Below are positions 8,524 through 16,525 of a DNA stretch of 40,496 nt, one piece after another. The stretch lies in contig NZ_WJWY01000020.1 of the NCBI RefSeq assembly GCF_010367435.1, positions 1 through 40,496 of the forward strand. Reading direction: 5' to 3'. The notes under the pieces are model-generated. The model worked only from the letters and a program-made list of their open reading frames with translations. It was not told the origin of the DNA and searched no databases. Made by a program: the position numbers and the translations under genes. This DNA comes from Fusobacterium sp. IOR10 (GTDB lineage: Bacteria; Fusobacteriota; Fusobacteriia; Fusobacteriales; Fusobacteriaceae). The stretch's first letter is position 1. Every line of letters begins with the position of its first letter.

Positions 8524-8551
8524 ATTATACTTTGTGTTAAAAAAAAAACAA
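8524..8551 (-). promoter_or_regulatory. galK-galT promoter
   Basis: On the minus strand TTGTTT (8546-8551) and a perfect TATAAT (8524-8529) lie 16 bases apart, about 35 bases upstream of the galK start. The -35 region lies in an imperfect inverted repeat (AACAAATTGTTTTGTT on the plus strand) that resembles ROK-type (NagC/XylR) operators. Confidence 0.6.
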
Positions 8552-8576
8552 ATTGTTTTGTTAAAAAGATAGGGGA

Positions 8577-8620
8577 CTTAATTAAGTTTATTAATTAAGT
8601 TTTTTTATTAATTAAGTTTT
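8577..8620. promoter_or_regulatory. Three direct repeats, candidate operator of the ROK regulator
   Basis: The 13-mer (A/C)TTAATTAAGTTT occurs at 8577-8589, 8590-8602 and 8607-8619. Its core TTAATTAA is itself palindromic. The array lies between the divergent galK and ROK promoters, and its last copy touches the ROK -35. A related TATTAATTAAAGT lies inside the mglB promoter. Confidence 0.5.
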
Positions 8621-8623
8621 CTT

Positions 8624-8652
8624 TTGACAAATCAAGTAAAATATATTAAAAA
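8624..8652 (+). promoter_or_regulatory. Probable promoter of the ROK regulator
   Basis: A consensus TTGACA at 8624-8629 is followed by an AT-rich stretch. The -10 is uncertain: TAAAAA at 8647 has the right 17-base spacing but is weak, while TATATT at 8642 is closer to consensus but too near. Confidence 0.45.
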
Positions 8653-8680
8653 TAGATATAAGATATTTTAGGAGAGTACA

Positions 8681-9871
8681 ATGAAAGAGAGCCTGAGAGA
8701 GTATGAAATATTAAAAATAATAAAGAATAGAATAAGTATTTCAAGGATGGATTTAGCTAAGTTATTTGGTCTTACTCCAGCTAGGATTTCTAGATTAATC
8801 AATAATTTATTAGAAAATAATATTATTGTTGAAAAAAATGAAGGAAAATCAACAGGGGGAAGACGTCCAATGTTGTTATCCATAAATGAGGATAATTTTA
8901 AAAATATTTTAGGAATAAACATAACAGCTGACGACAAAATATATTTATCTGTGAGTAAGGTAAATGGGGACTTTATTAAAAAAATTAAAATAGCTATACT
9001 TAGTAAGAACAAAAAAAATATGTTGAATTTTTTAGATAATATTATAAAGAAAAATTTAGAAGCACATAAAAACATAGGGGTTATAGTTCTTATTGTAACT
9101 GGTCCAGTGGACAAGGATTTTTCTAAAATATTAATGTCACCTCATTATGAGTGGGAAACTAATAATATTGTTAAGTACTTAGGTAGAAAGTATGATTTAC
9201 CAATTATTTTGGAAAATGATGTGAGAGCCATGGCCTATACAGAAAAGCAAATAGGTTCTTGTAAGGATGTTGATAATTTTCTAGTTTTAAACCTATGTCA
9301 AGGTATAGGAACTTCATATTTTATTGATAATAAAATGTACAGGGGTTTTCATTCTATGGCTGGAGAAATAGGACATATAGTTATAAACACAAATAGTATA
9401 AGAAAATGTTCCTGTGGGAAAAGAGGATGTTTAGAGGCAGAAGCCTCTGATAAGGCCATATTAAAAAGATTAGAATCTGAAATAAAAGTTGGTAAATATA
9501 GTATATTAAAAGAAACTTTACAAAAAAATAATAAATTAGAAATAAAAGATGTTCTTTATGGAATAAAAAAAAGAGATTTTTTAGTTATTAAAGCAATAAC
9601 AGAAGCTGTGGAATATATTGCCCAGGGGTTGAACATTATTATTTCAATAGTGGATCCTGAGAAAATTATTCTAGCAGGGGAACTTTTTAAAAGTGATTTT
9701 GTAATGGAGAACTTAAATTTTTATTTAAACAAAATATCTCTAGATATTCAAAAATGTGAAATAAAAAGCACTAAATTAGGGGAAGAACTAATGTATTACT
9801 CTGCAATATCTGTAGTAAGGGAAAATTTGTTTGAAAATTTAAAATTTACAGAAAAATATATACAAAGTTAG
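8681..9871 (+). CDS. ROK-family transcriptional regulator, probable galactose repressor
   Basis: Cytosolic DNA-binding regulator. The 396 residues have an N-terminal winged helix-turn-helix (about residues 10-60, with ISRMDLAKLFGLTPARISRL) and a ROK sugar-kinase-like domain with ENDVRAMAY, MAGEIGHIVIN and the zinc motif CSCGKRGCLEAE. The kinase-type N-terminal phosphate loop is not evident, as usual for XylR/NagC-type regulators. It starts at ATG 8681 after TTAGGAGAG and overlaps the galM ribosome site at its stop. Its position between galKT and galM-mglBAC suggests it senses galactose or glucose and controls both directions (inference). Confidence 0.88.
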   Translation: MKESLREYEILKIIKNRISISRMDLAKLFGLTPARISRLINNLLENNIIVEKNEGKSTGGRRPMLLSINEDNFKNILGINITADDKIYLSVSKVNGDFIKKIKIAILSKNKKNMLNFLDNIIKKNLEAHKNIGVIVLIVTGPVDKDFSKILMSPHYEWETNNIVKYLGRKYDLPIILENDVRAMAYTEKQIGSCKDVDNFLVLNLCQGIGTSYFIDNKMYRGFHSMAGEIGHIVINTNSIRKCSCGKRGCLEAEASDKAILKRLESEIKVGKYSILKETLQKNNKLEIKDVLYGIKKRDFLVIKAITEAVEYIAQGLNIIISIVDPEKIILAGELFKSDFVMENLNFYLNKISLDIQKCEIKSTKLGEELMYYSAISVVRENLFENLKFTEKYIQS

Positions 9872-9880
9872 GTGATAATA

Positions 9881-10909
9881 ATGGCAGTTATTAAAAGAAA
9901 TTTTTTTGGGAAACTAAAAACAGGGGAAGAGGTGTTTGCCTATAGTTTAAAAGATGATGATTTGGAAGTTGAAATATTAGATTATGGTGGGATTATTAGA
10001 AAGATTTTAACCAAGGATAGGAAGGGAAATGTTGAAAATGTGGTTTTAAATTTTGAAACCCTAGAAGAATATGAAGATAACCCGTCCTATCATGTAGGTG
10101 GGATAGTAGGAAGAAATGCAGGAAGAATAGCAAATGGACAACTGAATATTCAAGGGGAAATATACCAATTAGAATTAAATAATAATGGGAATAATTTACA
10201 TGGATACCCAGATTATTTTGTTACTAAGTTGTGGAGAGGGGCAACTATTATTCAAGGGGATAGGGTAAAACTAATTCTCACTAGAAGCTCTCCTCATATG
10301 GAAGGAAATTTTCCAGGAAAGGTTGATTTTAAAGTTATTTATACTTTGGAAAAAAATGAATTAACAGTGGAATATGAAGGTATTCCAGATAGGGAAACCT
10401 ATATGAATTTAGCTAATCACACTTATTTTAATCTCAGTGGAGATGCTAAAGAGGACATTGGCAATCAAAAAATACAATTATATTGTGATGAATATATACA
10501 AGTTGATGAGAGAACATTACCTAAAATAATTTCAAATGTGGATTCTAAAATATTTGATCTAAGAAATGGAGTGAAGTTTAAAGATATTTTAAATTCTCAA
10601 GATGAGCAAATAAAAATAGTTAATGGTGGATTAGATCATCCCTTTATACTTTCAAAAAAAGAAAATATAGATGGAATAATAGAGGATGAAAAAAGTGGAC
10701 GAGGCTTAAAAATAAAAACCAATCAGCCAGTTGTTGTTCTTTACACAGGAAATTATCTAGAGGATATATTCAAAAAAAATCATTTGGGATTTTGTTTGGA
10801 AATGCAAGATTATCCAGATGTATTACAATTTTATGATGAAAAAAGTAAGCTTTATTCTGAAAAAGATAAATACTATAGCAAAAGTCAGTATACTTTTTAT
10901 AATTTTTGA
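9881..10909 (+). CDS. galM: Aldose 1-epimerase (galactose mutarotase)
   Basis: Interconverts beta- and alpha-galactose before galactokinase. The 342-residue protein shows GGIVGRNAGRIANGQ, NNLHG (H107), ANHTYFNLSG with the catalytic H180, and CLEMQDYPD near the C-terminus with the catalytic glutamate. I place the start at the ATG 9881, 5 bases after AGGTGA; a GTG at 9872 lies within this ribosome site. It follows the ROK gene after 9 bases and is probably cotranscribed with it. Confidence 0.92.
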   Translation: MAVIKRNFFGKLKTGEEVFAYSLKDDDLEVEILDYGGIIRKILTKDRKGNVENVVLNFETLEEYEDNPSYHVGGIVGRNAGRIANGQLNIQGEIYQLELNNNGNNLHGYPDYFVTKLWRGATIIQGDRVKLILTRSSPHMEGNFPGKVDFKVIYTLEKNELTVEYEGIPDRETYMNLANHTYFNLSGDAKEDIGNQKIQLYCDEYIQVDERTLPKIISNVDSKIFDLRNGVKFKDILNSQDEQIKIVNGGLDHPFILSKKENIDGIIEDEKSGRGLKIKTNQPVVVLYTGNYLEDIFKKNHLGFCLEMQDYPDVLQFYDEKSKLYSEKDKYYSKSQYTFYNF

Positions 10910-10915
10910 TAAAAC

Positions 10916-10935
10916 TTTAAACAAAAAACGTTTAA
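10916..10935. promoter_or_regulatory. Inverted repeat upstream of mglB, possible operator
   Basis: TTAAAC and GTTTAA form 6-bp arms around AAAAAAC just upstream of the mglB -35. It could be an operator for a sugar regulator or a weak galM terminator; the lack of GC in the stem favours an operator. Confidence 0.35.
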
Positions 10936-10939
10936 TTTA

Positions 10940-10968
10940 TTGACAAAAAATATTAATTAAAGTATAAC
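10940..10968 (+). promoter_or_regulatory. mglBAC promoter
   Basis: TTGACA (10940-10945) and TATAAC (10963-10968) are separated by 17 bases. The spacer contains ATTAATTAAAG, close to the repeats of the gal divergent region, so the same regulator may bind here. The 5' untranslated region is about 65 bases. Confidence 0.75.
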
Positions 10969-11039
10969 TATAGATAGCAAGAGATTGAAAAACAAAATGA
11001 AAATTATGAATTGACTAAAAATTAGGAGGGATTTATATT

Positions 11040-12047
11040 ATGAAAAAAATGGGATTGTTATTGGGGTCAGTTATATTAGCAGCAGGTTTAGTAGGGTGTG
11101 GGGGAGATAAAAAATCAGATGAGCCACAAAAATTAAGAGTTGGATTTACAGCTTATAAATTTGACGATAACTTTATAGCATTACTAAGAAAATCTGTGGA
11201 AAGTGAAGCAGCTAAGGTTTCTGATAAGGTAGAATTACAAATGAACGATTCTCAAAATAGTCAAACTACACAAAATGATCAAATAGACGTTATGTTGTCT
11301 AAGGGTGTTGACTCTTTAGCTATTAATTTAGTTGACCCAGCTTCTGGACAAACAGTATGTAATAAAATAAAAGAATCTGGAATACCAGTTGTATTCTATA
11401 ATAAAAGACCACAAGATTCAGTTATTGAATCTTATGATAAAGCTTATTATGTTGGAGTAGATCCTGATGCTCAAGGAATTGCCCAAGGAGAATTAATTGG
11501 AAAATATTGGAAAGAACATCCTGAAACAGATTTAAATGGTGATGGAGTAATTCAATATGTAATGTTAAAGGGAGAACCTGGACATCCTGATGCAGAAGCA
11601 AGAACTAAATATTCTGTAAAAACATTAAATGATATGGGAATTGAAACTGAAGAATTACATTTGGACACTGCTTTGTGGGATACTGCAATGGCAAAGGATA
11701 AAATGGATGCATGGTTATCTGGTCCCAATGGAGATAAGATAGAAGTTATAATTTGTAACAATGATGGTATGGCTTTAGGTGCTATAGAATCACAAAAGGC
11801 ATTTGGAAAAACATTACCAGTATTTGGTGTTGACGCACTTCCAGAAGCTCTTGTAAAAATTAAAAAGGGTGAAATGGCTGGAACAGTTTTAAATGATGCA
11901 GATAGTCAAGGTAGAGGAACATTTAATATTGCAGTTAATTTAGCAGCAGGTAAAGATGCAACTGAAGGTCTTGATCTAGTATTAGATAATAAAATTTTAT
12001 TAGTTCCTAGTATAGGAATAGATTCTGACAATGTGGATCAATATTAA
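11040..12047 (+). CDS. mglB: Galactose/methyl-galactoside-binding lipoprotein
   Basis: Solute-binding subunit of the galactose/glucose ABC importer, probably lipid-anchored: a lysine-rich N-terminus and hydrophobic segment lead to the lipobox LVGC with C20. The mature part begins like MglB ([20 protein letters not shown]) and contains a calcium-type loop DLNGDGVIQ, as in the E. coli protein. 335 residues is a normal length. The ATG at 11040 follows TTAGGAGGGATTTA. First gene of mglBAC; a hairpin after the gene probably limits read-through into mglA. Confidence 0.95.
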   Translation: MKKMGLLLGSVILAAGLVGCGGDKKSDEPQKLRVGFTAYKFDDNFIALLRKSVESEAAKVSDKVELQMNDSQNSQTTQNDQIDVMLSKGVDSLAINLVDPASGQTVCNKIKESGIPVVFYNKRPQDSVIESYDKAYYVGVDPDAQGIAQGELIGKYWKEHPETDLNGDGVIQYVMLKGEPGHPDAEARTKYSVKTLNDMGIETEELHLDTALWDTAMAKDKMDAWLSGPNGDKIEVIICNNDGMALGAIESQKAFGKTLPVFGVDALPEALVKIKKGEMAGTVLNDADSQGRGTFNIAVNLAAGKDATEGLDLVLDNKILLVPSIGIDSDNVDQY

Positions 12048-12080
12048 TTTCTTTTGGAAATTAAATAAAAATTAAATTAA

Positions 12081-12108
12081 AGAGGGAGTGGTTTTCACTC
12101 TCTCTTTT
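12081..12108 (+). terminator. Intercistronic hairpin/attenuator between mglB and mglA
   Basis: AGAGGGAGTG and CACTCTCTCT form a 10-bp stem (one G-U pair) with a GTTTT loop, followed by a short T run. In binding-protein-dependent operons such a hairpin typically lowers downstream transcription or stabilises the mglB message. Confidence 0.7.
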
Positions 12109-12150
12109 AATGAAATAAACAACTTATAATTATATGAAATGGAGAAAGTT

Positions 12151-13653
12151 ATGGAAAATAAAGAATATTTATTAGAAATGAAAAATATTTCTAAATCATT
12201 CCCTGGTGTAAAAGCATTGGATGAAGTTTCTTTAAAGGTTAGATCTCATAGTGTTCACGCTCTTATGGGAGAAAATGGAGCTGGGAAATCAACTCTTATG
12301 AAATGTCTTTTTGGGATTTACAAAAAAGATGGTGGAACTATTTCCTTTGATGGAAAAGAAATAAATTTTACATCAACAAGGGAAGCTTTAGATAATGGAG
12401 TTTCCATGGTTCATCAAGAATTAAATCAAGTTACTCAAACAAATGTACTAGATAATATTTGGTTAGGGAGATTTCCAACTAAGGGATTCTTTGTTGATGA
12501 AAAGGCCATGTATGACAAAACAATTGAAATATTTAAAAATTTAGAAATAAATATAAATCCAAAAATGAAAGTAAGAGATTTATCTGTATCTCAAAGACAA
12601 ATGATTGAAATAGCTAAAGCTGTTTCTTATAATTCAAAAATAATAGTTATGGACGAGCCAACTTCTTCTTTAACAGAAAATGAAGTGGAACATTTATTTA
12701 AAATAATAAGAAGGCTAAGGGAAGATGGCTGTGGAATAATATATATATCTCATAAAATGGAAGAAATTAAAGCTATATCTGATGACATTACCATAATGAG
12801 AGATGGAAAATGGATAGCAACAGAAGAAAGTGACAAGTTAACAACAGATGAAATTATAAATCTTATGGTTGGAAGGGATTTAACAGATAGATTCCCACCA
12901 AAGGACAACGAACCTAGTGAGTTTATATTAGAGGTGGAAAACCTTTCAGCAAAACATCAACCTTCAATAAATGATATTAGTTTTAAGTTACGTAAGGGAG
13001 AAATTTTAGGTGTTGCAGGGTTAGTTGGAGCTAAAAGAACTGATATAGTTGAAACTATATTTGGAATTAGAGAGAAAGCAAAGGGAAAAATTAAATTATT
13101 TGGTAAAGAAATAAATAATAAATCTCCAAAAGTAGCTGTTAAAAATGGTTTTGCTTTAGTTACAGAGGAACGTAGAGCAACAGGAATATTTTCCATGTTA
13201 GACATTAAAGAAAATACAATTTTAGCTAATATAGATAGTTATGTAAAGAAAAATAAATTATTAGATAACGAAAAAATGGTTAAGGACACTCAATGGGGAA
13301 TTGATAGTATGAGAACCAAAACTCCTACTCAGAGAACTCATATTGGAAGTCTTTCAGGGGGAAATCAACAAAAGGTAATACTTTCTAGATGGCTTTTAAC
13401 AGAACCTGATATTCTTATGTTAGATGAACCAACTAGAGGTATTGACGTTGGGGCTAAATATGAAATATATCAACTTATGATAGAACTTGCAAAAAAAGGT
13501 AAGGGAGTTATTATGGTATCTTCAGAAATGTCAGAACTTTTAGGTGTTAGTGATAGAATAATTGTAATGAGTAATGGAAAACTAGCTGGGATAGTTAATA
13601 CAAAGGAAACTACCCAAGAGGAATTATTGAGCCTTTCAGCAAAGTACTTATAA
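12151..13653 (+). CDS. mglA: Galactose/methyl-galactoside ABC importer, ATP-binding protein
   Basis: Two tandem ABC domains energise sugar import. The first has Walker [10 protein letters not shown] at about residue 40, signature [12 protein letters not shown] and Walker [12 protein letters not shown]. The second has a degenerate P-loop (GLVGAKRTD) but an intact signature [15 protein letters not shown] and [13 protein letters not shown]. This asymmetry is typical of the MglA/RbsA family. I prefer the ATG at 12151, 6 bases after GGAG; an ATG at 12139 lacks a ribosome site. 500 residues is the usual family length. Confidence 0.95.
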   Translation: MENKEYLLEMKNISKSFPGVKALDEVSLKVRSHSVHALMGENGAGKSTLMKCLFGIYKKDGGTISFDGKEINFTSTREALDNGVSMVHQELNQVTQTNVLDNIWLGRFPTKGFFVDEKAMYDKTIEIFKNLEININPKMKVRDLSVSQRQMIEIAKAVSYNSKIIVMDEPTSSLTENEVEHLFKIIRRLREDGCGIIYISHKMEEIKAISDDITIMRDGKWIATEESDKLTTDEIINLMVGRDLTDRFPPKDNEPSEFILEVENLSAKHQPSINDISFKLRKGEILGVAGLVGAKRTDIVETIFGIREKAKGKIKLFGKEINNKSPKVAVKNGFALVTEERRATGIFSMLDIKENTILANIDSYVKKNKLLDNEKMVKDTQWGIDSMRTKTPTQRTHIGSLSGGNQQKVILSRWLLTEPDILMLDEPTRGIDVGAKYEIYQLMIELAKKGKGVIMVSSEMSELLGVSDRIIVMSNGKLAGIVNTKETTQEELLSLSAKYL

Positions 13654-13683
13654 CTAATATTTTAAAATTTAAGGAGATAAATT

Positions 13684-14712
13684 ATGGATTTAAGATTACA
13701 AAAGAAAAAGAACGGGAAAATAGATATTAAGGATTTATTTATTAGAAGTGGTTTATACTTAGTTTTATTTTTAATGCTTGTTATGATAGTTGTTAAGGAA
13801 CCTACATTTCTAAGTATTAGAAATTTCAAGAATATTTTAACTCAATCTTCAGTAAGAGCTATAATTGCTCTTGGTGTTGGAGGAATTATAGTTACCCAAG
13901 GAACAGACCTTTCAGCAGGAAGACAAGTTGGGTTAGCAGCAGTTGTATCAGCTTCTCTATTACAAGCTTCAGATAATATAAATAAGGTTTACCCAGATAT
14001 GGGTCAAATGCCATTAATAGCAGTTATACTTATAGTTATGGTAATAGGTGCAATAATAGGAGCTTTTAACGGGGTAATAACAGTGTGTTTGAACATCCAT
14101 CCATTTATAGTTACAATGGGGTCTATGACAATTATCTATGGTATTAATTCCCTTTATTATGACTTTGCAGGGGCTTCTCCTATTTCAGGGTTTAACGAAA
14201 GTTATTCTCATTTTGCCCAAGGGTCCTTTAATGTTTTTGGGTTTAAGCTACCATTTTTGATAATTTATGCAACTATAGCTATGGTTATTATGTGGGTATT
14301 GTGGAATAAAACTAAATTTGGTAAAAATGTTTTTGCTGCTGGGGGAAATCCAGAAGCAGCTAGAGTTTCAGGAGTTAATGTAGTAGTTACAATGGTATTA
14401 ATTTACGCTTTATCAGGAATGTACTATGCCTTTGGTGGATTTTTAGAAGCTGGTCGTATTGGTTCTGCAACTAATAATCTAGGTTTCATGTATGAAATGG
14501 ATGCAATAGCAGCTTGTGTTATAGGTGGAGTATCATTTTATGGAGGTATTGGTAGAATATCAGGTGTAATGATTGGTGTAATTATATTAACTGTTTTAAA
14601 CTATGGTCTAACTTATGTTGGAGTAAGTCCATATTGGCAATATATAATCAAAGGGGCAATAATAATTGCAGCAGTAGCCTTTGATTCAATGAAATATGCT
14701 AAGAAAAGTTAA
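13684..14712 (+). CDS. mglC: Galactose/methyl-galactoside ABC importer, permease
   Basis: Inner-membrane subunit of the importer, 342 residues with about ten hydrophobic segments. QGTDLSAGRQVGLAAVV and AAGGNPEAARVSGVNV are the conserved loops of the MglC/RbsC family, the latter being the contact region for the ATPase. ATG 13684 follows AAGGAGATAAATT, 30 bases after mglA. Last gene of the mgl operon; a strong terminator follows. Confidence 0.95.
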   Translation: MDLRLQKKKNGKIDIKDLFIRSGLYLVLFLMLVMIVVKEPTFLSIRNFKNILTQSSVRAIIALGVGGIIVTQGTDLSAGRQVGLAAVVSASLLQASDNINKVYPDMGQMPLIAVILIVMVIGAIIGAFNGVITVCLNIHPFIVTMGSMTIIYGINSLYYDFAGASPISGFNESYSHFAQGSFNVFGFKLPFLIIYATIAMVIMWVLWNKTKFGKNVFAAGGNPEAARVSGVNVVVTMVLIYALSGMYYAFGGFLEAGRIGSATNNLGFMYEMDAIAACVIGGVSFYGGIGRISGVMIGVIILTVLNYGLTYVGVSPYWQYIIKGAIIIAAVAFDSMKYAKKS

Positions 14713-14736
14713 AAATATAATAATAACAAAAAATAA

Positions 14737-14765
14737 AAAAATAGCGAGATTACTCGCTATTTTTT
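14737..14765. terminator. Bidirectional terminator between mglC and rubredoxin
   Basis: ATAGCGAG and CTCGCTAT form a perfect stem (14741-14760), flanked by A-rich sequence on the left and T-rich on the right. It can end both the mgl transcript and the convergent rubredoxin transcript. Confidence 0.88.
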
Positions 14766-14767
14766 AT

Positions 14768-14929
14768 TTAGTCTAATTCTTTAAAATCTTCTTTTCCAAC
14801 ACCACAAACTGGGCAAACCCAATCAGCTGGTAAATCTTCAAAAGATGTTCCTGGAGCTATTCCTGCATCTTCATCCCCTAAAGCTGGATCATAAATGTAT
14901 CCACATGGTTCACATTCCCATTTTTTCAT
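14768..14929 (-). CDS. Rubredoxin
   Basis: A 53-residue iron protein too short for routine ORF listing. It begins [20 protein letters not shown] and has the two iron-binding knuckles CEPCG and CPVCG (in [14 protein letters not shown]), plus the PGT and DLP-DW segments typical of rubredoxins. It carries electrons in the cytosol of anaerobes, usually to superoxide reductase, peroxidase or flavodiiron partners; none is adjacent here. The ATG at 14929 follows AAGGAGGTTATTGATT. Confidence 0.96.
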   Translation of the reverse strand: MKKWECEPCGYIYDPALGDEDAGIAPGTSFEDLPADWVCPVCGVGKEDFKELD

Positions 14930-14997
14930 AATCAATAACCTCCTTTTCCTTATTTTAGTATATTATTGTGATAAGATTGTTACCTAATTTAGATATA

Positions 14998-15279
14998 TTA
15001 GAAGCTTACAATTTCAGCAGTGGCCTCATACCAAGGTCCCTCTTCATCTTCACCGTATTCAAGGTAAAAACTAACTTGTAAATCTTCCAAAGTAAACCCA
15101 ACTGAATCTTCTTCTTTAATATCAAAGAATTCTATTTTTTTAAATTTAGTTTTTGATAGTTCTTCAGCAATCATTTCATTAGTTTCAAGAAGTTCCTGTA
15201 AATCATCTTTAATTTCATAACCTCTTTTTTGAAATTCTTCATTTATTCTTAGCATTAATTTTGTTAATTTTTCTTCCAT
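14998..15279 (-). CDS. Small acidic protein of unknown function (93 aa)
   Basis: I do not recognise a family. The 93 residues are strongly acidic: a helical N-terminal half rich in Glu/Lys (residues 1-50) and a C-terminal half with alternating hydrophobic residues ending in a DEEGPWYEATAEIVSF segment, suggesting a small alpha/beta domain. No signal peptide, cysteine or membrane segment. A good ribosome site (GGAGG) precedes the ATG at 15279. It starts 12 bases after a 44-codon ORF and may be cotranscribed with it. Length, ribosome site and amino-acid composition support a real gene. Confidence 0.7.
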   Translation of the reverse strand: MEEKLTKLMLRINEEFQKRGYEIKDDLQELLETNEMIAEELSKTKFKKIEFFDIKEEDSVGFTLEDLQVSFYLEYGEDEEGPWYEATAEIVSF

Positions 15280-15291
15280 ATTTCCTCCATA

Positions 15292-15426
15292 TTAATTTAA
15301 TTTAAATAGGTTTAATAAATTTTTCCATTTTTTTATGAAAAATAAAATAAATTTTATCTTTCTAACCTCAAGGGGAACTTTCTTTAATGCCTTATTCATT
15401 TGCATTTCAATTTCATTATCTGTCAT
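15292..15426 (-). CDS. Small basic, possibly membrane-associated protein (44 aa)
   Basis: Short ORF of 44 codons, beginning MTDNEIEMQMNKALKKVPLE and ending in an alternating hydrophobic/lysine stretch (KFILFFIKKWKNLLNLF) that could be an amphipathic or membrane-inserting helix. The ribosome site (GGATGTGG) is mediocre. A TATAAT at 15444-15449 lies just upstream. It ends 12 bases before the 93-residue gene on the same strand, which favours a real two-gene unit. I do not recognise it; a small regulatory or membrane peptide is possible. Confidence 0.5.
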   Translation of the reverse strand: MTDNEIEMQMNKALKKVPLEVRKIKFILFFIKKWKNLLNLFKLN

Positions 15427-15469
15427 AATCCACATCCTATTTCATTATATCCTAATTATAGTATTTTTT

Positions 15470-16420
15470 CTATAAAAAGCCAAGAGTTTTTAAAGAAAAT
15501 ATCCAAACAAATAATGTGAAAATAGATAATACAGAGGAAGAGACAATTAATTCTGCTGCTAAATTTTCATCTCCACCAATTTCTTTAACCATTATAAAGG
15601 AAGCAATGGCAATAGGTGACCCAGTAGCTCCTAAAATAGCAAGTAAATGTTCATTTACAAATCCAAATTTTATTCCCAAGGTAATGGCCACAAGGGGTAA
15701 AATAATTAATTTCATAAAACTAGCTACAAATATAAATTTTAAATTTTTAATAAGACTAGAAAATTTTAAGGTAGCTCCTAGAATAATAAATGCAAGGGGT
15801 GTTGCAACTCCTCCCATACTAACTAGTGGTTTTAATAATAGATTAGGTATTTTAATTCCCAAAACAACAAACATTATTCCAAGAAAGCATGAAATAATTA
15901 AAGGGTTTTTTAAAATAGACATAACCAATTTCTTTTTACTAGCATTCTTATTAGCATATCCTTCTAGTATTAGTATAGCTAGTACATTAAATAGTGGGAT
16001 AGCCCCTGCAATTGCTATTGAAATTATTCCAGCACCATTTTCCCCGTAAAGGGCAGTTGCCATGGGAATTCCAAATAGTATTAGATTTGCCCTATAGGAT
16101 CCTTGAATCATTACAGGAACCTTGTTAATGTCTGAAACAGTTTTTCTATAGATTAAAAAATAAAATAATACCATAGAAGTAATAACTCCATATAAAAGTA
16201 AAATAAGTGTGAGATTTTGAATATCAACTAAGGCTCCAATATCCATTTTAGAAACATTAACAAACAGAAGAATAGCCATAAAAACTCTAAAAACTAAGTT
16301 GTTCATAATAGTTAGAGAATGATCATCTACCATATTTAATTTTCTAATTAAATATCCAACACTCATCATAAAAAAAATCGGGAAAACTACATTTAAAGAT
16401 AGTAATAAATTGCTCGTCAT
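15470..16420 (-). CDS. AEC-family (auxin efflux carrier-like) permease
   Basis: Integral membrane protein of 316 residues with about ten hydrophobic segments in the two-halves arrangement of the AEC/bile-acid transporter fold. The N-terminal VVFPIFFMMSVGYLIRKLN and the C-terminal GATGSPIAIASFIMVKEIGG match the bacterial AEC permeases, which export or exchange organic acids such as malate or malonate. The substrate cannot be read from sequence. The ribosome site (GGATGAAG) before ATG 16420 is weak. It is preceded by the terminator of the purine permease, so it probably has its own promoter. Confidence 0.85.
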   Translation of the reverse strand: MTSNLLLSLNVVFPIFFMMSVGYLIRKLNMVDDHSLTIMNNLVFRVFMAILLFVNVSKMDIGALVDIQNLTLILLLYGVITSMVLFYFLIYRKTVSDINKVPVMIQGSYRANLILFGIPMATALYGENGAGIISIAIAGAIPLFNVLAILILEGYANKNASKKKLVMSILKNPLIISCFLGIMFVVLGIKIPNLLLKPLVSMGGVATPLAFIILGATLKFSSLIKNLKFIFVASFMKLIILPLVAITLGIKFGFVNEHLLAILGATGSPIAIASFIMVKEIGGDENLAAELIVSSSVLSIFTLFVWIFSLKTLGFL

Positions 16421-16452
16421 ATTAATTCTTCATCCTTTTTTAAATTTTAGTA

Positions 16453-16486
16453 TAAAAAATACGGTATAATTAATATTATACCGTAT
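16453..16486 (-). terminator. Terminator of the purine permease gene
   Basis: ATACGGTATAAT and ATTATACCGTAT form a perfect 12-bp inverted repeat (16459-16486) followed on the minus strand by six T residues. It stands about 40 bases after the permease stop and about 39 upstream of the AEC gene. Because the palindrome is perfect, a second role as operator for the AEC gene is possible. Confidence 0.75.
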
Positions 16487-16525
16487 GATGTATATTATAA
16501 TATATTTATAAAAATTTTGCTATGA

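Noticed and set aside
15516-16049. 177-codon open frame opposite the AEC permease
   Set aside because: Antisense shadow of a recognised membrane protein; no ribosome site and low-complexity composition.
16459-16486. Perfect 12-bp palindrome as a GntR-type operator for the AEC gene
   Set aside because: It is followed by six T residues on the minus strand and sits right after the permease stop, so a terminator is the simpler reading; a dual role was kept only as a remark.
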